32,853 nucleotides of DNA from Terriglobia bacterium (GTDB lineage: Bacteria > Acidobacteriota > Terriglobia > Bryobacterales > Bryobacteraceae): NCBI GenBank assembly GCA_020073615.1, contig JAIQEX010000077.1:1-32853 (forward strand). The letters run 5' to 3'. Of this stretch, positions 7,283-15,656 are shown piece by piece; position 1 is the first letter of the stretch; each line of letters begins with the position of its first letter. Made by a program: the position numbers and the translations under genes. Under the pieces are notes generated by a model. That model was not told where the DNA came from. It did no database searches and saw only the letters and a program-made list of their open reading frames with translations.

Positions 7283-9712
7283 ATGCCAAAGGCTCTTGTA
7301 ATTGTGGAATCGCCTGCCAAGGCGAAGACTATTAATAAATACCTGGGCAAGCAGTATGTGGTGAAAGCTTCGCTCGGTCATATCAAAGATCTTCCCAAAC
7401 GGGACCTGGCAGTGGATGTCGACCACGGCTTCGAGCCGCGCTACGAAATCATCGAGGGGAAGAAGAAGCTCATCAACGAGCTGAAGCAGTTGGCCCGGAA
7501 GGTGGAAGACGTGTACCTGGCGGCCGACCCCGACCGCGAAGGCGAGGCCATCTGTTTCCACTTGCAGGAGGAACTTCAGAACGGCAAGAAGACCGGCCCG
7601 CACATTTACCGCGTGATGTTCAACGAGATCACCAAGAAGGCCATCGAGAAGGCTTTCGAAAAACCGGGGCAGGTGGATCTCAACCTGGTGGATGCGCAGC
7701 AGGCGCGGCGCGTGCTCGACCGTCTGGTGGGCTACAAGATTTCGCCGCTGCTGTGGGACAAGGTGCGGCGCGGCCTCTCCGCCGGGCGCGTGCAGACCGT
7801 GGCGCTGCGCGTCATCGTGGAGCGCGAGCGCGAAATCCGCGCCTTCGTGCCGCGCGAATACTGGACCATCGATGCCGACCTGCACGCCCGGAAGCCGCCA
7901 CTGCTGACGGCGCGGCTCACGCGGATCAACGATCAGCCGGCCGAGGTCGGCTCCGAGCAAGCCTCCGACGACGTCCTGGCGCAGATCGAGGGCGCCGATT
8001 ACGTCGTGGCATCGGTCGCCACCCGCGAGAAGAAGCGCAACCCGGTGGCGCCGTTCATCACCTCCACCCTGCAGCAGGAATCGTCGCGCAAGCTGCGCTT
8101 CAGCGTGAAGCGCACCATGATGCTGGCGCAGCGGCTGTACGAGGGCATCGAGGTCGGCAAGGAAGGCGCGGTGGGCCTCATCACCTACATGCGCACCGAT
8201 TCCACGCGCCTTTCGGACGATGCCGTAGCCGACGCGCGGCACTACATCGCGGAGCGCTACGGCAAGGAATTCCTGCCCGACTCCCCGAATGCCTACAAAT
8301 CGAAGAAGGGCGCGCAGGACGCACACGAAGCGATCCGCCCGACCTCCATGGCGTTTGCCCCGGAAGTGGTGGAGCACTACCTGGCCGAGGACGAGATGAA
8401 GCTCTACCGGTTGATCTGGAACCGCTTCGTGGCCTGCCAGATGCTGCCGGCCCTGTACGACCAGACCACCATCGACGTCTCCGCCAAGGGGAAAAACGGC
8501 GCGAGCTACATGTTCCGCGCCACCGGTTCGGTGCTCAAGTTCGAAGGCTTCCTGAAGGTTTACCAGGAAGGCAAGGACCAGAGCGACGAGGAAGAAGAGG
8601 AATTGAAGCACCGCCTGCCCGCGGTGGCCGAGGGCGAGCACCTGCGGTTCAAGGCCATCCGGCCGGAACAGCACTTCACCGAACCGCCGCCGCGCTACAA
8701 CGAGGCTACGCTGGTGAAACGCCTGGAAGCCGACGGCGTCGGCCGCCCCTCCACCTACGCTTCGATTCTGTCCACCATACAGGAGCGTGAGTACGTCAAG
8801 AAAGAAGGCGGCCGCTTCACGCCCACCGAGCTGGGCATGGTGGTGATCGACCTCCTGCTCGAAAGTTTTGACGATATCTTCGAGGTGAAGTACACCGCGC
8901 GGATGGAAGAGGAGCTGGACGAGATCGAAGAGGGCAAGCTCGACTGGCGCACCGCCATGAGCGAGTTCTACGAGCGCTTCGATAAGGACCTGAAGCACGC
9001 CGAAGAGCACATGACCGACATCAAGCGGATGGAGAAGCCCACCGACTTGATCTGCGAGAAGTGCGGCAAGCCCCTGGTGATCAAGTGGGGCAAGCACGGC
9101 AGCTTCATCGCCTGCACCGGTTATCCCGACTGCACCTACACGCGCGAGCTGACCGTGGACCTGCCGGATGTCGACAAGGTGGATCTTTCCGAGCAGGGCG
9201 AAGAAGAGTACTGCGAGAACTGCGGCCGCCCCATGGTGCTCAAGAAGGGCCGCTTCGGCACGTTCCTGGCGTGCACCGGCTATCCCGACTGCAAGACCAC
9301 CAAGCAGATCGGGGGCACGCAGAAGAAGCCCGACCAGCCGCTCGACGAGAAGTGCCCGCAGTGCGGCAACCACCTGGTGCTGAAGACCGGCCGCTTCGGC
9401 GAATTCACGGCATGCAGCAACTACCCCACCTGCAAATACGTGAAGCAGAAAACCATCGGCGTGAAGTGTCCGGAATGCTCCGAAGGCGAGATCATCGAGC
9501 GCCGTTCCAAGAAGGGCAAGACCTTCTACGGCTGCAACCGGTACCCCGACTGCAAGTTCGTCGCCTGGGGCAAGCCGGTCGCCGAAAAGTGCCCCGAATG
9601 CGGCAGCCCGTACATGGTGGAGAAGTGGCTCAAGGCCGGCGCCGTGTGGCAGTGCCCCAACGCCGAGTGCAAGCACAAGCAACCCGCTCCCGTGGCGGTG
9701 CCGCAAGCCTGA
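7283..9712 (+). CDS. topA: DNA topoisomerase I (type IA)
   Basis: 809-residue type IA topoisomerase, which relaxes negative supercoils by a transient 5'-phosphotyrosine break. The Toprim domain starts at ALVIVESPAKAKTI and includes AADPDREGEA near 79. The active-site Tyr is residue 302 in TYMRTDSTRLS. DAHEAIRPT and the VGRPSTYASI segment are intact. The C-terminus (about 590-800) carries four clear zinc-ribbon repeats (two with the TGYPDC motif) and a fifth, more diverged CPECG...CPNAEC unit. The ATG at 7283 matches the conserved start; the frame is open 45 bp further upstream to a TTG. The strand opposite shows a very long open frame that I regard as a composition artefact. Confidence 0.97.
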   Translation: MPKALVIVESPAKAKTINKYLGKQYVVKASLGHIKDLPKRDLAVDVDHGFEPRYEIIEGKKKLINELKQLARKVEDVYLAADPDREGEAICFHLQEELQNGKKTGPHIYRVMFNEITKKAIEKAFEKPGQVDLNLVDAQQARRVLDRLVGYKISPLLWDKVRRGLSAGRVQTVALRVIVEREREIRAFVPREYWTIDADLHARKPPLLTARLTRINDQPAEVGSEQASDDVLAQIEGADYVVASVATREKKRNPVAPFITSTLQQESSRKLRFSVKRTMMLAQRLYEGIEVGKEGAVGLITYMRTDSTRLSDDAVADARHYIAERYGKEFLPDSPNAYKSKKGAQDAHEAIRPTSMAFAPEVVEHYLAEDEMKLYRLIWNRFVACQMLPALYDQTTIDVSAKGKNGASYMFRATGSVLKFEGFLKVYQEGKDQSDEEEEELKHRLPAVAEGEHLRFKAIRPEQHFTEPPPRYNEATLVKRLEADGVGRPSTYASILSTIQEREYVKKEGGRFTPTELGMVVIDLLLESFDDIFEVKYTARMEEELDEIEEGKLDWRTAMSEFYERFDKDLKHAEEHMTDIKRMEKPTDLICEKCGKPLVIKWGKHGSFIACTGYPDCTYTRELTVDLPDVDKVDLSEQGEEEYCENCGRPMVLKKGRFGTFLACTGYPDCKTTKQIGGTQKKPDQPLDEKCPQCGNHLVLKTGRFGEFTACSNYPTCKYVKQKTIGVKCPECSEGEIIERRSKKGKTFYGCNRYPDCKFVAWGKPVAEKCPECGSPYMVEKWLKAGAVWQCPNAECKHKQPAPVAVPQA

Positions 9713-9771
9713 TCGGAGCGGAGCCTGAAGCGTTTCAGTCCCGAAACTCCCAAAACTGCTAAGATCAAGCT

Positions 9772-10194
9772 ATGCGGCTTTTCAAGTGGAGCAAGGCAGA
9801 AGCGACGTTCCTCGACGAAATCGACGCCGAACACCGGGAAATCTTTCGCGCTGCGGGCGAGCTTCACGAGGCGATACTCGCGGGCGTCGCGGCGCCCCAG
9901 GTGCAGGAGATTTTGAAGCGCTTGATCGCCGAATTCGAACGCCACTTCCGGCATGAGGAACGGCTCATGCGGTCGGTGCATTACCCCATCTACGATTGGC
10001 ACAAGCGCCAGCATGACACCGTGCGCAAGAGGTTGCGGCAATTCCTGCCGCGCATCGAGAGCGGCGAGACCGGGGCGGCGCATTTGCTGCTCGAGTTCTT
10101 TGCCTGGTGGCTCAAGGAGCACACCAGGCTCACCGATTGCATGATGGCCGCTTACGTTCGCAACCACGAGCGGGCCATGGCCGTGGCGTCGTAG
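9772..10194 (+). CDS. Bacteriohemerythrin
   Basis: 140-residue single-domain hemerythrin, an O2-binding or iron/redox-sensing four-helix protein. The whole di-iron ligand set is present in family order: His21, His58, Glu62 (HFRHEE), His77, His81 (HKRQH), His117 and Asp122 (HTRLTD). Trp6 in the N-terminal FKWS motif is also typical. No signal peptide is seen, so it is cytoplasmic. It follows topA by 59 bp and precedes the cyclophilin gene by 32 bp on the same strand. The physiological role (O2 storage, delivery or sensing) cannot be told from sequence. Confidence 0.92.
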   Translation: MRLFKWSKAEATFLDEIDAEHREIFRAAGELHEAILAGVAAPQVQEILKRLIAEFERHFRHEERLMRSVHYPIYDWHKRQHDTVRKRLRQFLPRIESGETGAAHLLLEFFAWWLKEHTRLTDCMMAAYVRNHERAMAVAS

Positions 10195-10226
10195 GCGCCG
10201 CTCGCGCGTGGCATACTAAGAGGCTG

Positions 10227-10895
10227 ATGCGCAGCAGAGCCGCAATGGCCTTGGGCGCGCTGGCGTGCCTGGCCCTCGGCGGATGCTCTCCAGCGAACGA
10301 CGCGAAGAAGGCAGAGCCGCCCGCCGCGAAGAGCGAGTCCGCCCCCGAGGTTTTCCAGGTCAACCTGGATACTTCCAAGGGGCTGATCGTAATCGAAGTG
10401 CATCGCGATTGGGCGCCGGCCGGGGCGGACCATTTCTACAGCCTCGTCAAGACGGGCTTCTACGATGACGACCGCTTCTTCCGCGTGGTGCGCAAGTTCG
10501 TCGTGCAGTTCGGAATCAACGGCGATCCGCAGACCAACCGCACCTGGGCGACCACCGCTTTGCCGGACGATCCGGTGAAACAGAAGAACGTGAGGGGCTC
10601 GGTGACCTACGCCATGCGCGGCCCGGCTACGCGGACCACGCAGTTGTTCATCAACCTCAAGGACAACAGCGCGGCGCTCGACCGCCAGGGCTTCGCTCCC
10701 TTTGGCCAGGTCACTTCCGGCATGGACGTGGTGGAGAGCCTGTACGCGTTTTACGGCGATATGCCGCCCACCGGCCAGGGGCCGGATCCACAGCAGATCC
10801 AGATGCAGGGCAACGAGTACCTGGCGAACCGTTTTCCGCGCCTCGACTACATCAGTACATCAATACATCAAAAAAGCCGCGATTCAGTGATATAG
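10227..10895 (+). CDS. Cyclophilin-type peptidyl-prolyl isomerase lipoprotein, altered C-terminus
   Basis: 222-residue exported PPIase. The start at ATG 10227 has AAGAGG just upstream; a longer open frame starting inside the hemerythrin gene is not needed. A lipobox ending LALGGC puts the lipidated Cys at residue 20. The cyclophilin domain spans about 40-195, with DHFYSLVKTGFYDDDRFFRV, FVVQFGINGDPQ, RGSVTYAMRG, TQLFINLKDN and FAPFGQVTSGMDVV. The last 13 residues come from a frame set by an 8-bp tandem repeat (10848-10871): with one copy the gene would end LDYIKKAAIQ-stop, which resembles the usual ending of related proteins as I remember them. The change affects only the tail, so activity is probably kept. 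Confidence 0.9.
   Translation: MRSRAAMALGALACLALGGCSPANDAKKAEPPAAKSESAPEVFQVNLDTSKGLIVIEVHRDWAPAGADHFYSLVKTGFYDDDRFFRVVRKFVVQFGINGDPQTNRTWATTALPDDPVKQKNVRGSVTYAMRGPATRTTQLFINLKDNSAALDRQGFAPFGQVTSGMDVVESLYAFYGDMPPTGQGPDPQQIQMQGNEYLANRFPRLDYISTSIHQKSRDSVI
10848..10871 (+). repeat. Octanucleotide tandem repeat, three copies, in the PPIase 3' end
   Basis: TACATCAG, TACATCAA, TACATCAA run head to tail. Each copy changes the downstream frame by 8 bp. The present three-copy state reads to a TAG at 10893-10895; a one-copy state would stop at the TGA at 10888-10890. Slipped-strand change at such a repeat could switch the C-terminus. Confidence 0.85.
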
Positions 10896-10896
10896 T

Positions 10897-11006
10897 GGAA
10901 TGGACCCGCGCCCCGATCGGAAGGGGACCAGGAAGTTACTCATACAGGGTCAAATTGGAACGACGCGGCCCGGCGGCAGGCAAACCCTCCCGCCGGGTTT
11001 CTTTTT
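10897..11006 (+). ncRNA. Candidate small RNA or leader ending in a terminator
   Basis: A TATAGT box at 10891-10896 could act as a -10 element, though no good -35 lies upstream. The following about 110 nt have no protein-like reading frame but contain a hairpin (CCCC then GATCGGAA then GGGG, about 10911-10925) and several GGA triplets, and end in a strong intrinsic terminator. It could be a short independent RNA, or simply the 3' UTR of the PPIase gene. I do not recognise a riboswitch or Rfam-type family in it. Confidence 0.3.
10969..11006 (+). terminator. Intrinsic terminator after the PPIase gene
   Basis: CCCGGCGG (10969-10976) pairs perfectly with CCGCCGGG (10990-10997) across a 13-nt loop and is followed by TTTCTTTTT (10998-11006). 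This ends the upstream transcript and makes the acyl-CoA synthetase gene independent. Confidence 0.8.
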
Positions 11007-11023
11007 GCGCCGCCCGCGTGTTG

Positions 11024-11029
11024 TACAAT
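11024..11029 (+). promoter_or_regulatory. -10 element for the acyl-CoA synthetase gene
   Basis: TACAAT has one mismatch to TATAAT. Transcription would begin about 11035-11038, at or just before the ATG at 11038, suggesting a leaderless or nearly leaderless mRNA. No clean -35 is seen; the T-tract of the preceding terminator lies where it should be. Confidence 0.45.
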
Positions 11030-11037
11030 CGCAGGTC

Positions 11038-12606
11038 ATGCATTTTCCCCTGACGCCGCTCCGCTTCCTGTACCGGGGTGTCGATCTTTACGGCAAGAAG
11101 ATCGGCATCGTTTCCGGCGACTCGCGCCATACTTACGCCGAGTTTGGCGAACGCTGCGAGCGCCTGGCCGCCGGCCTGCTCTCCGAGGGCATACGCCCCG
11201 GAGACCGCGTGGCCTACCTCAGCTTCAACAACAACCAGCTCCTCGAGGGCTATTTCGGCGTGCCCCTGGCGGGCGCCATCGTCATGCCGCTCAACGTGCG
11301 GCTCACCACCGGGGAGCTCACCGCCATCCTCAACCACGCCGAAGCGCGCATCCTGATCTTCGAAAGCGATTTCGTGCCGGTGGTGGAGCAGCTTCGCCAG
11401 GCGTGCCCGGGAATCGAACGGTACGTGGAAATCGGCCAGCCATATGAGGACCTGCTGGCGCGGGGCCGCGCGGCGCGCCCCGATCCCTTCTCCATCGACG
11501 AGAACGCCATCGCCGAGCTATTCTATACCAGCGGCTCCACGGGCACGCCCAAGGGCGTGATGCTCAGTCACCGCACGCTCTACCTGCACGGTCTGTACGT
11601 GGCCGCCACCTTCACCCCCAGCGACAATGCCGTCGAACTGCACACCATTCCCCTGTTCCATGCCAACGGCTGGGGGCGGCCCCACTCCTCGACCATGAAC
11701 GGGCTGAGGCAGGTCATGGTGCGGCGCTTCGAGCCGGTGCAGGTGCTGCGGCTGATCCAGGAAGAGAAGGCCACGGGCATGGCGGTGGTCCCCACCATGG
11801 CCAACGCGCTGCTGAACTGTCCCGCGGTCGGGAGCTTCGATACCTCGAGCCTGCGCGAGATCATGATCGGCGGCGCCGCCTGCTCCCCCGAGCTCACCGC
11901 GCGCCTGGAGGCCGCGTTTCACTGCCGCGTGCAGGCCGGCTACGGGCTCACCGAAACCTCCCCGGTGGCCACCTCCGGCCGCGCCAAGAGCACGGTGGTC
12001 TACGCCGACGAGGAGGACCGCCTGAACCACCAGTCCATGGCCGGCTGGCCGCTGCCCGGCTGCGAAATCCGCGTGGTGGACCCGCACATGCGCGACGTGG
12101 CGCGCGACCGCCAGGCCATCGGCGAAATCGTCATCCGCGGCGACCTGGTTATGGACGGCTACTTCAAGGAGCAGAAGGCCACCGCCTCGGTGATCGAAGG
12201 TGGCTGGCTGCACACCGGCGACATGGGCGTGTGGGACGACGAGAACTACATCCATATCGTGGACCGCCAGAAGGACATCATCATCAGCGGCGGCGAGAAC
12301 ATCTCGTCCATCGAAGTGGAGCGCGCCATTTTCGCGCATCCCGCGGTGCTCGAATGCGCCGTGGTTGCCGCGCCCGATCCGCAATGGGGCGAGGTGCCGG
12401 CGGCGTTGGTTGTGCTCAAGCCCGGCCACGAGTTGAGCGAAGAGCAGCTCGCCGCGCACCTGGAAGGCCGCATCGCCAAATTCAAAATGCCGCGCCGCTT
12501 CCGCTTCACCGGAGATCCCCTGCCCAAGACCGGCACCGGGAAGATCATCAAGCGCGAGTTGCGCGAGGCCTTCTGGCGGGGCATGGAGCGGCGCGTGCAG
12601 GGATAG
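11038..12606 (+). CDS. AMP-dependent acyl-CoA synthetase (ANL superfamily)
   Basis: 522 residues. The enzyme activates a carboxylic acid to an acyl-adenylate and then to the CoA thioester. Motifs: the phosphate loop FYTSGSTGTPKG at 162-173, YGLTETSP near 302, HTGD near 392 followed by DRQKDIIISGGENISS, and the C-terminal GTGKIIKREL with catalytic Lys502. The HANGWG motif near 205 and overall pattern resemble medium-chain fatty acid or alkanoate ligases (AlkK/FadD-like); the exact substrate is not determinable. The open frame begins at 10900, but the upstream part covers a terminator, so ATG 11038 (MHFPLTPLRFLYRG) is chosen. Confidence 0.92.
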   Translation: MHFPLTPLRFLYRGVDLYGKKIGIVSGDSRHTYAEFGERCERLAAGLLSEGIRPGDRVAYLSFNNNQLLEGYFGVPLAGAIVMPLNVRLTTGELTAILNHAEARILIFESDFVPVVEQLRQACPGIERYVEIGQPYEDLLARGRAARPDPFSIDENAIAELFYTSGSTGTPKGVMLSHRTLYLHGLYVAATFTPSDNAVELHTIPLFHANGWGRPHSSTMNGLRQVMVRRFEPVQVLRLIQEEKATGMAVVPTMANALLNCPAVGSFDTSSLREIMIGGAACSPELTARLEAAFHCRVQAGYGLTETSPVATSGRAKSTVVYADEEDRLNHQSMAGWPLPGCEIRVVDPHMRDVARDRQAIGEIVIRGDLVMDGYFKEQKATASVIEGGWLHTGDMGVWDDENYIHIVDRQKDIIISGGENISSIEVERAIFAHPAVLECAVVAAPDPQWGEVPAALVVLKPGHELSEEQLAAHLEGRIAKFKMPRRFRFTGDPLPKTGTGKIIKRELREAFWRGMERRVQG

Positions 12607-12654
12607 ACTGTTTACACGGTGAGTTTCTTCACAAAACCGCCGGCGGGCCGATGT

Positions 12655-12685
12655 TTGAAACCAATCGGCTCGCGGCCTGTCTAAT
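12655..12685 (+). promoter_or_regulatory. Possible promoter of the Oar-like receptor gene
   Basis: TTGAAA at 12655-12660 and TCTAAT at 12680-12685, with a rather long 19-bp spacer. A strong ribosome site GGGAGG follows at 12714-12719, ahead of the ATG at 12725. Confidence 0.35.
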
Positions 12686-12724
12686 AGACAAACGATCGCG
12701 TCAATCAAGCTTTGGGAGGCTTAC

Positions 12725-15589
12725 ATGGGTCGCGTTGTCCGAACGTTCGTATTGTTTTTGTCACTGGGAGTTGCGTTGCTGCCGCGCTGCTACGGACAGG
12801 CGGCGGCGGTGAACGGCGAAATCACGGGGACCGTCAGCGACGCCACGGGCGCGGCGGTGTCGGGCGCTACGGTCGAGATCACCAACACGGCGACGGGATT
12901 CAAGCAATCCGTCAAAACCGGCGATGGCGGCTTGTACCGCTTCAGCCTGCTCCCGCTCGGCACCTACGATCTTGCGGTCCAGGCCGCCGGATTTGCAGCC
13001 GCCAAGAGCGCGGGCATCGTGCTGAACGCCGGCGCCACTGTCACCGTGGACGTCCCTCTGCAGGTGGCGGGCACGACGACCCAGGTGGAGGTGACGGCAG
13101 CGGCGGCCATCACCGACCCGGACCGCACCAGCCTCGGCAGCACGCTGGACAACAACACGGTGCGCAACCTGCCGCTGGTCTCGCGCAATCCTTATAACTT
13201 CATCCTGTTCCAGCCCAACGTCAGCGGGCGCGCCAACACCGAGTTCGGAGTGCCGCGCAAGATCAACGCCAACGGCTTCAACGGGCGCATCAACTACCAG
13301 ATCGACGGCAGCAACAACACGGAAAGCGACCGCGGCGGCATCCGCCTGATTCCCATCTCCGACACGTACGTGGAGGAGGTCCAGACGGTGAGCAACGGCT
13401 TCGCTCCGGAGTTCGGCAACACCGTGGGCGCGGTGTTCAACACCATCACGAAATCCGGTGGCAACGACTACCACGGCGACGCGGCGTACTTTTTCCGCCG
13501 CACCGATTTCAACGCCCGGCCCAAGCTGCTGGCGGCAACCACACCGACGCCCGAGATCGACGTCAACGCCTATTCCGCCGACGGCGGCGGGCGCCTGGTG
13601 CGCGACAAGGTGTTCTTCTTCGGCGCGTTCGAGCACGTCAAGCGCGACCTGCCCGGGGTGGTGGCCGTGCCCGCCGCTACCATCGCGCAGCTCGGCCTGC
13701 CGGCCGATTTCGCCAACGCGATTCCCTTTTCGCAGAGCGTCTACTTCTACATGGCCAAGGCCGATTGGAGCATCAACTCGCGCAACCGCCTCTCGGTGCG
13801 CTACCTGCACCACGCCAACGATTCGCCCTTCAACAACGGCACCATCGGCGGGCTCAACCTGGTGTCGCAGAGTTACAACTTCATCGACCGTTCCCATGTA
13901 GGAGGGGTGCAGTTGGTCTCGACCGTCTCCGACCACGCCATCAACGAACTGCGCGGCCAGGTGGCTTACCGCGGACAGGAGCAGGACCGCTTCTCGGCGT
14001 CGGGGACCGGGCCCACCATCGTGGTTTCGGGCGTGGCCAACTTCGGCGGACCCACCGGCGCCGGCTTCGTTTACCAGGAGACCACTCCGGAGATCGCCGA
14101 CAACTTCAGCTACAACTCCGGCGCCCACGCCCTCAAGGTGGGCTTCAGCACCCACGCCGTGCGCGATACCCAGACCGCGGCCACCGCCGCAACTTACACC
14201 TTCCCCACTATCGCCGCCTACCTGGCCGCGGTCAACGGCGCCACCCCCAAGGGTTACTCCAGTTACAGCCAGACCTTCGGCAATCCGTCGATCAGTTACA
14301 ACTCGCTGTTCACCGGTTTCTTCGCGCAGGATACCTGGAAGCCGCTGCGCAACCTGACTCTCACTTACGGCCTGCGCTACGACCTGTACCAGGTGCCCAA
14401 CGCGGATAAGAACTCTCTGTTTTCTTTCTCGCAGAGTTTCCGCACCGACAACAACAACGTCGGCCCGCGCTTGGGCCTGGCCTACGGGCTGGGGCACGAC
14501 CAGAAAACCGTCATTCGCGCCAGCACGGGCATCTTCTACGACCCGCCGCAGACCGACCAGTACCGCCTGGCCCTGCTGAATAACGGCTCGCCGGCATTCT
14601 TCAACATCACGGCTACGCCGAGCAGCTCTTTTGCTCCCGCGTTTCCCGCGGTGTTCACTGCGTTGCCCACGGGCTTCAGCCTGGCCACGCAGAATATCAC
14701 CACGGTCGCGCCCGATTTTGCCACGCTGTATTCCTATAACGCCACCGTTTCGGTGACGCGCGAGCTGAGCTCGAACTTCGTCGTGAGCGCCTCGTATCTG
14801 CACACCGCCGGCAACCGCCTTCCGGTGTACAGCAACATCAACCTGGTGCCCTCGGGGGCGTTTCTGGCCGATGGCCGCCCCATCTTCAGCACCACGGCGC
14901 GGGTGTTTCCCGGCTTCGCCAACATACTTGCGGTGCAATCGGTGGGACACTCCAATTACAACGGCGCTAACATCACGCTGAATAAGCGCCTGTCGAAGGG
15001 CTACGAATTCTATGCGACTTACACCTGGTCGCATGCCATTGACGACGCACCGGAACAGAATAACATCGACAGCGGTAACTTCCTCCTGTCCGATCCCAGC
15101 AACCGGGCGCGCGACCGCGCCAACTCGCTCACCGACAAGCGCCACACGTTCAATATGACTGGCGTGTTCATGCCCGAATTCAGCGGCAAGGGCGCGGCCC
15201 ATTACCTGGTGAATCACAACCGCCTTTCGATCGGCCTGGTAGCCGCGTCGGGCGACTTGTTCAACATCGGCAGCAACCAGATTCTGAATGGCGATCCGAC
15301 GGAAGGGACCGCCTTCCAACGGCCCTTGTTCATCGGCCGCAATACCGTGCGCGCACCGGCTGTCTTCGAGTTGAACGCGCGCTATTCGCGCCTGTTCCAG
15401 GTGGGCGAAAAGCGGAGCTTCGAATTTCTGGCCGAATCGACGAATCTCACGAACACGCTGAACGTCATCTCGCTGAACACGACAGCCAAGGTCGACGCCA
15501 CGGGAGCCATCCTGACGCCCTCGCCCAACGCCGCCACTGGCGGGCGCGATCAGAGGTTGATCCAGATGGGCCTGCGTTTCAATTTCTGA
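12725..15589 (+). CDS. Oar-like TonB-dependent receptor with carboxypeptidase-regulatory domain
   Basis: 954 residues. A signal peptide (to about residue 25, ending Cys-Tyr-Gly-Gln) is followed by a carboxypeptidase-regulatory-like beta-sandwich at about 30-115 (GEITGTVSDATGAAVSGATV, then YRFSLLPLGTYDLAV). A TonB plug follows at about 130-250 with RNLPLVSRNPYNF and YQIDGSNNTE. The rest is an outer-membrane beta-barrel of alternating aromatic strands ending in the C-terminal Phe expected of a BAM substrate (GLRFNF). This family is strongly expanded in Acidobacteriota and is thought to import oligomeric substrates, but ligands are mostly unknown. It is monocistronic with its own promoter and terminator. 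Confidence 0.9.
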   Translation: MGRVVRTFVLFLSLGVALLPRCYGQAAAVNGEITGTVSDATGAAVSGATVEITNTATGFKQSVKTGDGGLYRFSLLPLGTYDLAVQAAGFAAAKSAGIVLNAGATVTVDVPLQVAGTTTQVEVTAAAAITDPDRTSLGSTLDNNTVRNLPLVSRNPYNFILFQPNVSGRANTEFGVPRKINANGFNGRINYQIDGSNNTESDRGGIRLIPISDTYVEEVQTVSNGFAPEFGNTVGAVFNTITKSGGNDYHGDAAYFFRRTDFNARPKLLAATTPTPEIDVNAYSADGGGRLVRDKVFFFGAFEHVKRDLPGVVAVPAATIAQLGLPADFANAIPFSQSVYFYMAKADWSINSRNRLSVRYLHHANDSPFNNGTIGGLNLVSQSYNFIDRSHVGGVQLVSTVSDHAINELRGQVAYRGQEQDRFSASGTGPTIVVSGVANFGGPTGAGFVYQETTPEIADNFSYNSGAHALKVGFSTHAVRDTQTAATAATYTFPTIAAYLAAVNGATPKGYSSYSQTFGNPSISYNSLFTGFFAQDTWKPLRNLTLTYGLRYDLYQVPNADKNSLFSFSQSFRTDNNNVGPRLGLAYGLGHDQKTVIRASTGIFYDPPQTDQYRLALLNNGSPAFFNITATPSSSFAPAFPAVFTALPTGFSLATQNITTVAPDFATLYSYNATVSVTRELSSNFVVSASYLHTAGNRLPVYSNINLVPSGAFLADGRPIFSTTARVFPGFANILAVQSVGHSNYNGANITLNKRLSKGYEFYATYTWSHAIDDAPEQNNIDSGNFLLSDPSNRARDRANSLTDKRHTFNMTGVFMPEFSGKGAAHYLVNHNRLSIGLVAASGDLFNIGSNQILNGDPTEGTAFQRPLFIGRNTVRAPAVFELNARYSRLFQVGEKRSFEFLAESTNLTNTLNVISLNTTAKVDATGAILTPSPNAATGGRDQRLIQMGLRFNF

Positions 15590-15656
15590 CCTAATTCGGG
15601 GGCTGGCTCCGAAACCCCCGCAGTTTAGGGGTTTCGTAGCCTGTCACCGAATTAGG
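15590..15656. terminator. Nested palindrome filling the gap between the receptor gene and tdk
   Basis: Outer arms CCTAATTCGG (15590-15599) and CCGAATTAGG (15647-15656) are perfect inverted repeats, as are inner arms CGAAACCCC (15610-15618) and GGGGTTTCG (15628-15636). The receptor stop ends at 15589 and the tdk stop codon lies inside the right outer arm. The structure can serve as a bidirectional terminator for the two convergent genes, although no long U-tract is present on either strand. Confidence 0.7.

Noticed and set aside
7235-9706. 823-codon open frame antisense to topA
   Set aside because: It mirrors the codon pattern of topA exactly; its product is His/Leu/Val-rich and shows no domain. 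High GC at third positions suppresses stops on the opposite strand.
9713-9771. Terminator between topA and the hemerythrin gene
   Set aside because: A weak TGAAGCG...CAGTC pairing is too short and has no T-tract.
10897-10968. Known riboswitch ahead of the acyl-CoA synthetase gene
   Set aside because: Checked by eye against the TPP, cobalamin, SAM, glycine, c-di-GMP, fluoride and ZTP cores; none fits. The terminator also comes before the promoter of the synthetase gene.
12761-15319. 852-codon open frame antisense to the Oar-like receptor gene
   Set aside because: Same composition effect; Arg/Val/His-rich text without motifs and no ribosome site.
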